Shown here: piece after piece, positions 25,401-37,880 of the stretch
Layout of the letters: the number at the start of each line of letters is the position of its first letter
Numbering within the stretch: the stretch's first letter is position 1
From: Neocallimastix lanati (nom. inval.)
Taxonomy: Eukaryota > Neocallimastigomycota > Neocallimastigomycetes > Neocallimastigales > Neocallimastigaceae
Direction: 5' to 3'
Length of the DNA: 48,500 nucleotides
NCBI GenBank assembly: GCA_016946835.1
Contig: JACVTC010000047.1
Location: 467,501-516,000 of the forward strand
The notes under the pieces: generated by a model
The model's database searches: none
What the model was told of the DNA's origin: nothing
Seen by the model: the letters and a program-made list of their open reading frames with translations, nothing else
Translations under genes and position numbers: made by a program

Positions 25401-26518
25401 ATATCTTCAAAATTTTATTTCTTTAAAAATGTTTTTTGTTCACTTTTAATGAACAAAAAAAAAAAAAAATTAATAATAAAAGGTTTTATAAATTAATAAA
25501 TATTTTATATTATAAAGTAGATATATTATAAATCGAAAATAAATAAAAAAAAATAATTTATAAAAATTTAAAAATAAAAATAAATATAGATTTAATAGAT
25601 AAAAATAGTAGCTGTAAAGAAATAAAGATTTTTAATAGGAAAACAATTAAATGAAGTATTAGAAAAATGACTTAAGATTAATTTATATTTTTATAATTGA
25701 AATAAATATACAAAAAAAATAAAAATATATAATATAGAAGATACGATTACAAAAAAATAATAAATATTGTTAAAAATTAAAAATTAAATTAATAAATAAA
25801 TAGTGTATATTCATTAATAAATATATTAAAAAATTGATAAATTTTTATTTTCTTTTATAGTCCAATTTTGTAAAAAATATTAATATATAATATAAAGAAT
25901 AATTACAAAAAAAAATAATTAAATTAAATTATATAAACATTTAAAGAAAGGAAATAATTTCAATTTTTATATCAATAATTTTGTATTAAAAATAATTTTA
26001 TAAACAATTTTTATACAAAATAGTAATTAATTAATTAATTAATTAATTAAAATAATTTTATTAAGAAAATATTTACACTTTTTACTTTGATTAATAATTA
26101 TTTTTTTTATTAAAAATTTAGATACTTTCATATACAGCAAAATAAAAAAAAAAAAAGTTATAATAAAATAAATTTAAGATAATACACTTATATATTTAAT
26201 TTAAGAAAATAAAGCTTTTATTGTTTAATTATATTATATTTTATTTAATTTTTTTATAAAAAAATAAAAATAAAATAAAAATAAAATAAAAATAAAATAA
26301 AATAAAAATAAAATAAAATAAAAATAAAATAAAAATAAAATAAAATTTGTTCTAATTTTATTATATAGAGGATAACAAATATACTTTAAAAATAAACTGA
26401 ATTACTTTATATTTATTAATTTATAAAAACCTTTTTACCTTCATCTATTTTTTATTATTTTAATATTTTTAAAGAAGATAAAAATTTTTTTCAAAATATT
26501 CATATATATTTAATTTGG

Positions 26519-28141
26519 ATGATTATGGAAAACAAATCGTTTTTAACGATATTAACTTTTATTCTCTTGAATAATTTTGTAAATAGTCAGTTTATAAAAT
26601 GTGACATAAATCAAAAAAACTCATGCCATGGAGTAAATGTATTTAATGATAATCTTTATCACGAAGAGTTTATATGTCAAAATTGGAATAATGAAGTTAA
26701 TACGATTTGTGTACCAATATCTTTAGTAGTATGTAATTCAGATTATGATTGTCAAGAGGGTTTTAAATGTATTTTTAATCAATGCTCTATCCCAAAAAAT
26801 AGTGGTATAAAAGTTAAAAGATTTAATCCATTAGACAATGATTACTTTATTTTTGGATTGTGTATTGCTATACCTTCAATTTTCGTTGGAATAGTAGCGG
26901 CATTAGTAAATTATGCTAAAAAAGCATATGATAAAGCTGAATTAAAACGTGCACAAAATACAAATGCCTCTTCTTTAAGTTCAATGAATTTATATAGTTC
27001 GAAAAACTATTTAAATAGTCGTAGTACCAATAACGGCAGTTCTAATCGTTCTGTAATAAATTTTGAAAGTAATCAAATGATGGATCATATTAATTATAAT
27101 AGCAATAATATCAATTCAAATTATAATAATTTCTCTTCAAATTATAATAATTTCAATTCAAATTATAATAATTTCAATTCAAATTATAATAATTTAAATT
27201 CAAATTTTAACAATAATGCTAATATTGTTTCTGACATTAATATTGGATCTTCTGCAAATGGTGATAATGATAATGAAAATAATATGGATTTCAATACTCA
27301 ACTTTTTATGACAAAGAATTATAGAATGCAAGGATATGGAACAAATTCTTTACCTAGAGCATCTTTAGTTACTTCACCAAAATTGCATGTTCCATCTCAA
27401 TTTGCTTTGAAAGATCAAAAAAATAATGATTCAACTCAACATTTACAAACGGAATCGCTTGAGGGTACTACTGTCGCATTTTCTGACCTTTCTACCAAAG
27501 AAGATATTTTTAAAAATTCTTCGGCAGTGAGTTCTTATTCTAATCATCGTTCAGAATTACCTCCAATTCCAACATTGAATAAAAATAATATGAATGATGA
27601 TGATGATGATGAAAAATCGTCCATAACTTATAATAATCAAAAAATAAAAGGTAATTCTGAATTAAATTATGGGATGAAGTCAAATAAAAATCAAGAATAC
27701 TATAATAAAAGTTATAATGAAATTAAAAAAAATAGTGAACAAAGGATTAGTGTAAGTCCTCCATTAAAAGATTGGAATGATTCATATATCACTGTTCAAA
27801 CAGATAAAAATGAATCCAAAAAAAGTAAGGCATATAGTTCCAATAGGGAAAATAAAAAGAATTATTATAAAAATAAAGATTTCTTTGGAAAAGATTCCTT
27901 GATGAGACCATCACCAGCATATAAAGCATCTAATAAATTTAAGCATGGAGATTATAATGATTATATTATGGCATTAGGTCCAAATAAGCAACAATCAACT
28001 GATATTATTGATCAATATATGGATAATAGTGGAGATAGTGAAGATATTACTATGAAAAATATGAGTCCTTCAACTATTTCTTCATTGACATATGTTCCTG
28101 ATAAAATTCCTTATAGCTCTATTAACAAATATCATGAATAA
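26519..28141 (+). CDS. Intronless single-pass membrane protein with Cys-rich ectodomain and Asn-rich tail, 540 aa
   Basis: I do not recognise a named family. The frame opens with MIMENKSFLTILTFILL, a signal peptide ending around VNSQ (residue 24). The ectodomain (25-108) has eight Cys, at 28, 36, 53, 64, 72, 78, 84 and 89. The last four read CNSDYDCQEGFKCIFNQC, a spacing like small disulfide modules of the Dickkopf/EB type. A transmembrane segment spans about 109-131 (IFGLCIAIPSIFVGIVAALV), followed by a basic stop-transfer stretch. The remaining 400 residues are a low-complexity, Asn/Ser-rich cytoplasmic tail with a heptapeptide repeat, a short Pro-containing segment (ELPPIPTLNK) and an Asp run. 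A surface receptor or adhesion role is plausible but unproven. Unlike the four large genes here it has no introns. A second ATG two codons downstream (26525) could be the start. Confidence 0.85.
   Translation: MIMENKSFLTILTFILLNNFVNSQFIKCDINQKNSCHGVNVFNDNLYHEEFICQNWNNEVNTICVPISLVVCNSDYDCQEGFKCIFNQCSIPKNSGIKVKRFNPLDNDYFIFGLCIAIPSIFVGIVAALVNYAKKAYDKAELKRAQNTNASSLSSMNLYSSKNYLNSRSTNNGSSNRSVINFESNQMMDHINYNSNNINSNYNNFSSNYNNFNSNYNNFNSNYNNLNSNFNNNANIVSDINIGSSANGDNDNENNMDFNTQLFMTKNYRMQGYGTNSLPRASLVTSPKLHVPSQFALKDQKNNDSTQHLQTESLEGTTVAFSDLSTKEDIFKNSSAVSSYSNHRSELPPIPTLNKNNMNDDDDDEKSSITYNNQKIKGNSELNYGMKSNKNQEYYNKSYNEIKKNSEQRISVSPPLKDWNDSYITVQTDKNESKKSKAYSSNRENKKNYYKNKDFFGKDSLMRPSPAYKASNKFKHGDYNDYIMALGPNKQQSTDIIDQYMDNSGDSEDITMKNMSPSTISSLTYVPDKIPYSSINKYHE
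27113..27210 (+). repeat. 21-bp coding minisatellite
   Basis: Four tandem units built on TCAAATTATAATAATTTCAAT encode the heptad SNYNNFN, with Leu and Ser variants in outer units. A degenerate fifth unit (SNFNNNA) follows. Unit length is a multiple of three, so copy-number change would keep the frame. Confidence 0.85.
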
Positions 28142-28931
<790 letters not shown>

Positions 28932-29549
28932 ATGAAATATTTTATAGATATTGAAATTTTTTATGAAATACTTTTTGTAAATACCAAATATTGTCCATTA
29001 TCAAATAGTAATGTAAACACTATTGTAACAGATAAGAATAATAGAGAATTAAGTACTGATTCTGATAGTAGTAATGAAGTGAATAATAATAATAATAATA
29101 ATGTTAACAATAGCAATAGTATTGTTAAAAATAGTATTAGTAATGTTATTGATTGTGAAAATAGGAATACTTAATATTAGTGGTAGTGAAAATAATAGTA
29201 TTATTAATAATAATGGAGTGAAATAGAACAATTGGTGAAAATTGTATTAATATTAATAATTTTCTGAATAATAAGTGTGTAAATATATATGTGATGTGGT
29301 ACCTATTATTAAATTTCCTTCTTGGTGGAAGAGATACAGATATTATTGATTTAAATTATAAAAAGGATATGGGATATTTTGTTTAATAATCCAATCATTT
29401 CTGGTGATTATTCTAAAATACCATTCTCAGTACAATCAGCTCTCTTTACAGAAATTATACCTAAGGCTAGTATTCGACAAGGATTGCTATTCCGACAGTG
29501 TAAGCGTAAATTAACCAAGGAGTGTTAATGCTGAAAGTGCAGTAAGACT
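28932..29549 (+). pseudogene. Probable retrotransposon ORF1 (gag-like) relic
   Basis: An 80-residue frame from ATG 28932 has an Asn/Ser-rich second half. After a stop, coding-like pieces continue in changing frames: VPIIKFPSWWKRY, LNYKKDMGYF, then SGDYSKIPFSVQSALF and IRQGLLFRQCKRKLTKEC. The last leads into C-stop-C-stop-KCSKTGH near 29528-29555. This Cys/His spacing resembles the CCHC knuckles of non-LTR ORF1 proteins, with two in-frame stops. Immediately downstream lies the shared LINE 3' sequence, supporting origin from that family. I infer ORF1 identity from the knuckle-like residues and position only. Confidence 0.4.
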
Positions 29550-29575
29550 GGCCATTGCCTCTGAAGGAGAAGACC

Positions 29576-29620
<45 letters not shown>

Positions 29621-29861
29621 CAGATCGTCAATTCAAACCGTAATATGGAATAAGAATTCCCTTAAAACAGAAATCTTATAATCTGGTGGTGAGGTTCGTT
29701 ACACAAGGACTTTTTTTCTAAATTTTATTTATATACTTTATTTCGAATATAACTTTCATATAACATGACTATTTAAAATATGATTATGTTCTTAATTGGA
29801 CAAATAATATTATTAATTTTATTAATTGTATTTGTGTTTTTTTTTTTTTTTTTTTAAAATA
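29550..29861 (+). mobile_element. Non-LTR retrotransposon 3' end, copy C
   Basis: It matches copy A block for block (GGCCATTGCCTCTGAAGGA; CAGATCGTCAATTCAAACC; AAAACAGAAATCTTATAATC; TTGGACAAATAATATTATT). Copy A has a short mixed T stretch between the first two blocks; this copy has an uninterrupted T42 (29579-29620). Its GAGGTTCGTTACACAAGGAC segment is shared with copy D at 41780. The tail passes straight into the AAAAT satellite. Confidence 0.75.
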
Positions 29862-31041
29862 AAAAATAAAATAAAATAAAATAAAATAAAATAAAATAAA
29901 ATAAAATAAAATAAAATAAAATAAAATAAAATAAAATAAAATAAAATAAAATAAAATAAAATAAAATAAAATAAAATAAAATAAATAAAATAAAATAAAA
30001 TAAAATAAAATAAAATAAAATAAAATAAAATAAAATAAAATAAAATAAAATAAAATAAAATAAAATAAATAGTAGAATATTAAATATAAAGTACAGATTT
30101 AATAAAATAAAATAAAATAAAATAAAATAAAATAAAATAAAATAAAATAAAATAAAATAAAATAAAATAAAATAAAATAAAATAAATAGTAGAATATTAA
30201 ATATAAAGTACAGATTTAATAAAATAAAATAAAATAAAATAAAATAAAATAAAATAAAATAAAATAAAATAAAATAAAATAAAATAAAATAAAATAAAAT
30301 AAAATAAATAGTAGAATATTAAATATAAAGTACAGATTTAATAAAATAAAATAAAATAAAATAAAATAAAATAAAATAAAATAAAATAAAATAAAATAAA
30401 ATAAAATAAAATAAAATAAAATAAAATAAAATAAAATAAAATAAAATAAAATAAAATAAAATAAAATAAAATAAAATAAAATAAAATAAAATAAAATAAA
30501 ATAAAATAAAATAAATAGTAGAATATTAAATATAAAGTACAGATTTAATAAAATAAAATAAAATAAAATAAAATAAAATAAAATAAAATAAAATAAAATA
30601 AAATAAAATAAAATAAAATAAAATAAAATAAAATAAAATAAAATAAAATAAAATAAAATAAAATAAAATAAAATAAATAGTAGAATATTAAATATAAAGT
30701 ACAGATTTAATAAAATAAAATAAAATAAAATAAAATAAAATAAAATAAAATAAAATAAAATAAAATAAAATAAAATAAAATAAAATAAAATAAAATAAAA
30801 TAAAATAAAATAAAATAAAATAAAATAAAATAAAATAAAATAAAATAAAATAAAATAAATAGTAGAATATTAAATATAAAGTACAGATTTAATAAAATAA
30901 AATAAAATAAAATAAAATAAAATAAAATAAAATAAAATAAAATAAAATAAAATAAAATAAAATAAAATAAAATAAAATAAAATAAAATAAAATAAAATAA
31001 AATAAAATAAAATAAAATAAAATAAAATAAAATAAAATAAA
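29862..31041 (+). repeat. Nested satellite: (AAAAT)n blocks separated by six identical spacers
   Basis: More than 1.1 kb of AAAAT units is interrupted by six identical copies of a spacer reading AGTAGAATATTAAATATAA then AGTACAGATTT. The copies begin at about 30071, 30188, 30310, 30517, 30679 and 30861. Distances are 117, 122, 207, 162 and 182, all equal to 2 modulo 5. Blocks therefore differ only by whole AAAAT units while the spacer stays fixed. The array abuts the 3' end of retrotransposon copy C. Minus-strand frames through it are repeat translations and are not genes. Confidence 0.95.
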
Positions 31042-31239
31042 AAAAAAAAAAAAAGGATCATATAAAAGTTTCAAATATATATATATTAGTTTAATTATAA
31101 TTTTAATTATAAATTCTTATTATTATTATAATATTATTATTATTTTATTAATTTATTATGACTATTATCTTTTATAAAATTTTATGTATAAATCATTTAT
31201 ATATAGTAATATAATTTTTTATTTATCATTTTTTTTTTT
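31042..31239. other. AT-rich spacer
   Basis: A short A-run closes the satellite, followed by ATT-rich sequence and a T-tract. Nothing is recognised. Confidence 0.6.
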
Positions 31240-32975
31240 TTTTTCAAACTTGTTTCAGAAGATTGTCCATCATGATTACCCTTTTTACGGTGTAATACCT
31301 CTCAGATAAGTATCATATTTTATGGGGTTCACTGAGGGAAGTCCAACTTAATACTGTGATACCGAGAATAATGGTAAAAAAATTCAATCATTGAGAAATG
31401 TATGTTTTTGGTACAATTATTTGTTGCTGTTGTTTGTAATCTACATTATTTATCATAGTTTTTAATCAATTTTAAAAAAAATTTTTTTAAGAAATAGTAT
31501 CATTTTTTTTTCCATATATATATATATACTTTTTTTCCCCTTTTTTCATATTTTCATTTTATTTTTCATGTATTTACAATTTCTTTATGTATGAATCATT
31601 CATGTATAAAGCTTTTATTTTGAAATTTCGATTATACATAGAGACCTAAGACGTTTTGATCCTGACATGAAAAAATTGTTTTAAATTTTATTCATGACCC
31701 AGAATGTTGGACTGAAAGTAGACTTTGGGAAATCTTAAGTAAATATATATATATATATATATCAGATTGTAACGAAAATATTCATAGGATTTCTTAAAAA
31801 CACTATATTAATATGGAAAATTGCTTCATCTAAAGAGTTATCTATAATTAATAAAACGGATTATTTTAAGGTTATTTATATGAATGCAACAACATTTACC
31901 TGTTAAAAGAATAAATTGGAAGATTACTTCAGGGATTCGCACATTTAACAGTATAAATTAAAAATAGAACCAGCTCCCTTTCAAGACAACAATATTGCAC
32001 AAGTAGTTGTACTTTATATTGAAAAATTAAATATAAAAACAATTTTTAGAACTTTCATATGTGCGCGCTACTACAAAGGACCAAAATCTTTATACATTAA
32101 AATTTGAGCCAAATTCAAGAAAGAGTATTTTTTTCATGGATTTAATAAAAAGAAAATATTCATATATTATATTAATTTATGAATATTACAGATACAGAAA
32201 ACAAAATTATAATTTATAATAAAGATATCGAAAATATTTAAGAAGAATCAGGAAAGTTTGAATATTCAAACAATAGCTTACCAAGATTCCTCTTTTATGA
32301 AAATAGTCATTAATAGAGAAGGCATCAGAAATAAAAATTTAAATGACAATAATATTTTTTAATAAAAATATTAAATTAAAAGAAAATAATATTTTAAATG
32401 AAAAATAATAACACAACCGAAGTTAATAATAGTAACGAAAGATATTAGCATAAATGAAAATAACATTTTTAACGGGGGACCAGTATTTTAAGTGAAAGCA
32501 TTAATGAAATCGACAAAGAAAAAAAAAAAAAACAATAATAATTTGAATATTAAAAATTGAAATGAAAATACTAATGTAAATGAAAGGTATTTTTATTAAA
32601 AATAATAAAAAAAAAAAAAAAAAATTTAGAAAATAATATCTTATTAGAAGACAACATTTCAATTGATAATAATGAAATTGAAAAAGATAATTTTAATAAA
32701 GAAAATAATTTCAATAAAAATTAACATTTTTACTCAAATATAAGAGAGAAATTAACAATAACAAATTTGATAATTTAAAAGAAAAATATAATTCTAAAAG
32801 AAAATATTAATAAAAATACTAATAAGTTTCAGAAAAAATATCTTTAAATAATAATCCTGCCAATAATATAAATTCTACTGATAATAAAAAAAATATGACG
32901 GTCCTAAATTGAAAAACGAAAATGAAACAAATTTAAGAAATGAAAAAAAAAAAAAAAAAAAAAAAAAATTACAAT
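31240..32975 (+). pseudogene. Decayed coding region of unknown family with Asn/Glu/Lys-rich end
   Basis: Higher sequence complexity and short coding-like pieces in shifting plus frames suggest an eroded gene. Examples are DPECWTESRLWEIL (about 31697-31740), YMNATTFTC near 31880, ATTKDQNLYTLKFEPNSRKS (32070-32130), and an acidic/Asn-rich tract such as ENNILLEDNISIDNNEIEK at 32630-32690. Stops and frame changes occur every 20-60 codons, and A-tracts split the last third. I do not recognise the family. It may be a transposon-encoded protein or a host gene. Boundaries are approximate. Confidence 0.35.
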
Positions 32976-33018
32976 CTTATATATTCAGCTTATATATTCA
33001 GTAAGAGCTGAATATATA
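32976..33018 (+). repeat. Direct duplication plus inverted repeat
   Basis: CTTATATATTCAG occurs twice in tandem (32976-32988, 32989-33001). It is followed, after the loop TAAGAG, by CTGAATATATA (33008-33018), an 11-bp perfect inverted repeat of the second copy. This could form a hairpin with a loop of six. Its role is unknown. Confidence 0.7.
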
Positions 33019-33286
33019 GGTACTTCAGAATATGTCAAGAAAATATAATGATTAAGAAGCATTATTAAAAAAAAAAAAAAAAACCATTAAATAAGAAATT
33101 ATTTATACAGTATTGTTTAAATAATTATGTCTCATTTTATTAATAATTATATTATATAATTTAAAATATTCTTAATGGATTTTATAATATATATTAATAG
33201 TGTTGAAAATAACATAGAGAAACAAACATAAAAAAAAAAAAAAAAAATTTTATTGAAATTTATTTATTAGAGAATAATATGACATT

Positions 33287-33326
<40 letters not shown>

Positions 33327-33817
33327 TTTATTAAATTTTTATTTATACACACTTGTACTTTCATAACTTTCATAAAATTTCTTATTTTTCGGTTTATTTA
33401 TAATTTAACACAAATACGTAATTGTTGTTAATTATGATAATAAAAATAATAATAATAACAATAATAAAAATAATTAAAAAAAAAAAAAAAAAAAAAAAAA
33501 ATTAAAAAAATAAAAAATAAAATTATTTTATTATATATATATCAATAAAAAAAAAAATAATTATTAAATGATTTTTATATAATAAATTACTATGAATTAT
33601 ATTCATATTTACATTAATAATATATATAGTTACAATTAATATATACATATTAATTAAATACTTTTAATAAATATTTTATTTATTATTGTTGATATTATTA
33701 TTACTTTATCAATATTTTTATTTATTTTTTTTTTTTTTTTTTTTTAAATATATGTATATATTTATTATATATTGATTAATACAAATTTACTTATAAATAT
33801 ATAATGTATGTATTAAA
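33019..33817. other. AT-rich intergenic DNA
   Basis: It holds A-runs (33066-33082, 33229-33247), a T34 run (about 33291-33324), an AAT/AAC repeat near 33440 and an A-run at 33476-33501. No coding frame. It includes the 3' flank of the minus-strand gene that follows. Confidence 0.6.
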
Positions 33818-34150
33818 TCAGTAAGATAAGGAGTATTGTTGTCTTCTTTGGGCTCTTAAGGCTTCTTTAGCAGCCTTCTTTTCCTTTTCTCTTTGTCTAA
33901 TTTTTCTATGATCTCTTAAAATTTGGAAAGTACGGAATAAATAAAGAGATGCAAGTTTTGAAGCAAAGCCTTGAAGGAATGGAAAAATCATATTATTAAC
34001 TACAAAAGGCTTAATATTTTTCCTTACAATAACAGCTGTACTTTCTTGACTTTTTGGGATTTCTGAAATTTTATTGTATTCATTTTCAAATTTTTCTTGT
34101 TGATTTTGTATTATTTTATTAGTTTCATTTAGAAGACCTTTAATTTCCAT
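33818..34150 (-). CDS. Small basic membrane-associated protein, 110 aa, unidentified
   Basis: A single open frame runs from ATG 34150 to TGA, with coding composition far above the surroundings. The N-terminal half is polar and probably coiled (NQQEKFENEYNKI). A hydrophobic or amphipathic stretch, VVNNMIFPFLQGFASKLASLYLF, occupies about residues 50-72. A strongly basic tail (RDHRKIRQREKEKKAAKEALRAQRRQQ) follows. The PFLQGF-type hydrophobic core recalls the single-pass segment of the fungal outer-membrane import protein Mim1, which would be relevant to hydrogenosomes, but the match is too short to name the gene. Other small tail-basic organelle membrane proteins are equally possible. No intron is needed. 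The start is the only plausible ATG. Confidence 0.7.
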   Translation of the reverse strand: MEIKGLLNETNKIIQNQQEKFENEYNKISEIPKSQESTAVIVRKNIKPFVVNNMIFPFLQGFASKLASLYLFRTFQILRDHRKIRQREKEKKAAKEALRAQRRQQYSLSY

Positions 34151-36296
34151 CTTTCTTTTATTATTATTTTTTTATTTATTTTTATTTATTTCTTTCTATA
34201 TTTATTTATGTACTATTATTTTTATTTTTATTTTTTTCCTTTTTGATTATTTCTACCAGATTTTACCTTCTTTTTTTTTTTTTTTCTTATTATTATTATT
34301 GATGTTTTTTTTTTACTAATATGCAATCTTTTTTTTTTTTTTAAAAAAAAAAATTAATTTTTTATATAGAATCCATAAATTTATAATATTTGAATATGAA
34401 AAATTTTATAAATCATTTATTTTCATACATTAAGAATTTGATAAATATATATATATATATATAATAAAAACCCATTTAAAAGGCAAATCAATGATGATAT
34501 TTAAATTTAGATTTTTTTTTTTTTTTTATAAGGGCAATTAATATAAAATTATTTTAATGAAGAATATAAAAACAAATATATATATATTTGGTTAATATTA
34601 TTTATAAGTATATATAATGTACTTTTTAAAGAAAAAAAAAAAAAAAGAAAAAAAAAAGTAAATACATTTATACATGTAAAATTTATTATAAATATAAAAT
34701 TACTTATTATTTATTATTATCTATATTATTTTAAGATTTAATTATAAATTAAATTATTTATTATAAATATTATTTGTAATATATATTATATTTTAAACTA
34801 TTTTTGAAATTGATACTATTATTATTAAATTTATACTGTTCATCATTTTTTTTTTTTAATCTTAAAAATTTCTAATACTTACTTCTTATATTATTAATAT
34901 AAGACAAACACTTTTTTTTTTTTTAAAGTTTATGATACAACTAATAATAACAAGAAATTTATTTTCAAATGATAATATAAATAAAAAAAGTATTTAATAA
35001 TTATTATACTAAAAAATTAAAAATTAATGATAGGATTACTAAATTAATTAAAAACTTTTCTACTAATATATATGGCTTTCTTTTTATTGTATAAAATTTT
35101 TTTATTTTCACAATAATAAATTTACATATTGTGTGGCTTGAAATATTTTAGTATTCAATTTAAGTGAACTCTATTAATCACAACTATTTGATGTATTTTG
35201 TACTACTAAAAAAAAAAAAAAAAAAAAAAATAGATAAAAGTGAGAGTAAAATTATGAATTGTGAGTTTCTAAATATTTAAAATTTTAATATATATATATA
35301 CATATATATTATATTTTTTAATACAAAAATAAATAAATCTTTTTCTTATGATAAATTATATATCATATTTAAATAGTCTTTCAACTTATAATTAATTATG
35401 TATTAAAATATATATATTAAATTATTAGATCAATATTTTAATTTTATAGAATGGGAAATATTACCATACATCTATAAAATGAGTAATGTTTGAATTTTAC
35501 TAATTTCAATCAATTTTTATATTATATATATTTTATATGAAATTCCTTAGAATATTTTCAAAGTAAATAATTTATATATACATTAAAAAGCAATTAGATA
35601 ATAATAAAATTATTAGTATACTGGGTTAAAGAAAAAAATAAAATAAAAAATATATATTAATATTCTATTTTAATATTTATTTATTTATTTATTTATTAAT
35701 ATAATAATAATTTATTATTTACAAAGAATGAAATGTTTGACAAAAAAATAATCTTATTTTTACTAAATGTGGCTTGCTAATAAAACAATTAAATTATTTA
35801 ATCAATGTATAAAATAATGTATTTAATGTAAAATGAAAGAAAAATTAAATAATAATGTTTAACTAATATAATTTTACATATTTTACATGAATGGATTTAC
35901 ATAAACATATTTAATTAACTTCATATGTAAACAATTACCTTCATATTCTAACATTTCCTCTCAGAACAGAACGTTTTCTTGTTAAATGTTTGGTACATAA
36001 AATATAGTTATTCTTATTTATATTAAAAAAAGGAGATAAATTAATCTTTTCAAATAATAAATAAAAAATGTTGTAAAAAAAAAAAATAAATACATAAATA
36101 CACAAATAATATATTTTAAATATAATGAGATTAATTTTCAGATAACAATATAATTAATATAATTTTTAACATATTTAATTAATATTTAAACAATTAACTT
36201 TATACTCTAACACTTATATATATTTAATTTTTATTTACTTAGTTTTTATTTCATTCATATATTTATTTTCATGTAATTAAATGCAAAATATGGGGA
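34151..36296. other. AT-rich intergenic DNA
   Basis: It begins with the T-rich upstream flank of the minus-strand gene. It then holds TA runs (34447-34462), homopolymers (for example A at 35209-35230) and no coding frame. A diverged direct duplication is visible between 35908-35960 and 36167-36217 (both CATATTTAATTAA...TAAACAATTA...TAACA). The right flank abuts the MITE. Confidence 0.55.
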
Positions 36297-36298
36297 TA

Positions 36299-36604
36299 GT
36301 GCATTTCGCAGGGGAGTGTGCATTTCACAATGTGGCATATAAATATTTTAAATAAAGCCATACATTTTTAAGATATTCTTTTCAATCATATAAGTAAATA
36401 TATAAATAATTATTTTTAAAAAAATAATAATATATTCTATTAAAAAAGAATTATATATTTTTTGTTTATAAAAAAAATATTTTTATAATTGAATATTAAT
36501 AAATAATATATAAAAAAAAGAATATTTATTATTTATTTAATTATTATTTATTTAATTATAAAAAACACGCCACATATGAAAACACGCCACATTGCGAAAT
36601 GCAC
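36299..36604. mobile_element. 306-bp MITE with 12-bp perfect TIRs and TA target duplication
   Basis: The ends are GTGCATTTCGCA (36299-36310) and TGCGAAATGCAC (36593-36604), perfect inverted repeats, each flanked by TA (36297-36298 and 36605-36606). Just inside the left end, GTGCATTTCACAATGTGGC (36318-36336) repeats the terminus. The right end read inward is GTGCATTTCGCAATGTGGC. The left end therefore carries a diverged second copy of the same terminal sequence. The right end also has a doubled CACGCCACAT word. The interior is AT-rich and has no open frame. TA target sites and this size point to a non-autonomous Tc1/mariner-type element. No matching transposase lies in the window. Confidence 0.85.
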
Positions 36605-36606
36605 TA

Positions 36607-36722
36607 GATTCCAAAATATATATATATATATATATTTTTATTTAAACTTTTAGCATAACCTTAAAACTTTTTGATTATTAATAAATTCTTTAAAATTTTA
36701 AAATAAAGCTAATTAAATAGAT

Positions 36723-36764
<42 letters not shown>

Positions 36765-37837
36765 ATAATTTTTACTTCACAAATTAAAGAGAATAATGAA
36801 TCTAAATAATATCAAAATAAAAAATAAAAATAGTTATTTATATATATATTAAAACTTCATTAATTATTTTAATTTTCATTTTAAAATAAAACATATTATA
36901 TTTATGAACTATAAATAAAGTACCATTCAAAGTTTTAAATTTTAGTAATCATATTATAAAGATATTGTTGTTATATTATCTATTAGTATTAATATTTACT
37001 TTTGATATGAAGGCTTTGAAGTAATAATGAAATAATTTATATATCATTCATTTATTTTAAAATGATTATTAAAAATATTGAGTTGTACAAAGTATTTTTT
37101 ATTTTATTCAATAGAATTTATTATTTATTAATGAGAATAATGAGAATGGATTATACATATTTTATGTATATTAATATATAATATATTATATATTATTTCT
37201 TTTTTTTTTTTTTTTTTTTTTGTTAGTCTTTGAATTAAGATTATATTATAATATATTACAATAATATTGTACATAATCAAAAAAGGAAAGCTTCATATAT
37301 TCTGAAATATAAATCAATATTTTTGTAATAATAATCGTGGCTAATTTTTTTTTTTTTTTTTTTTTAGCCTTTAATTAAAAATAAATCATTATAATTAAAT
37401 TAATATATTATTATAGTTTTTATATATAGATCAGTAATAAATAATAATAATAATAATAAAAAAAAATAATAATAAATAACAATTAATAACATAAAATATT
37501 ATAATAAAATTATTTTTAAGGAAAAAATATTAATAATTATTAATCAATTAAGTATAATATAAATTATCCATATTTTAATTTTGTATATATTTTATAAAAA
37601 CATATAATAGATTAAAATTCAGTAAATTATATTCATATAAAATAATAAAAAATAAACTTTTCATAAATCTAATTTTTATTTTTAAAAATACCAAGAATTT
37701 TTTTTTTTTTTTTTATTTATAAAAAAGCCCAAAATACTGGAGAAGAAATAAAGAAGAATTTTACTAGAGAAATAAAAGTATGTAAATTTTATAATAAATC
37801 AAGAAATATAAAGTATAATATTATTTAAATAAACAGT

Positions 37838-37880
<43 letters not shown>

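Noticed and set aside
28932-29174. Independent 80-residue gene
   Set aside because: The Asn-rich frame leads into broken gag-like pieces and LINE 3' sequence, so a retrotransposon relic explains it better.
29862-31041. CRISPR-like appearance (regularly interspersed identical segments)
   Set aside because: Here the invariant elements are separated by simple AAAAT arrays, not unique spacers. Distances are irregular and the genome is eukaryotic.
30870-31074. Two minus-strand frames encoding FYFIL repeats
   Set aside because: They are translations of the AAAAT satellite, whose 5-bp unit stays open in several frames. The composition is not that of a protein.
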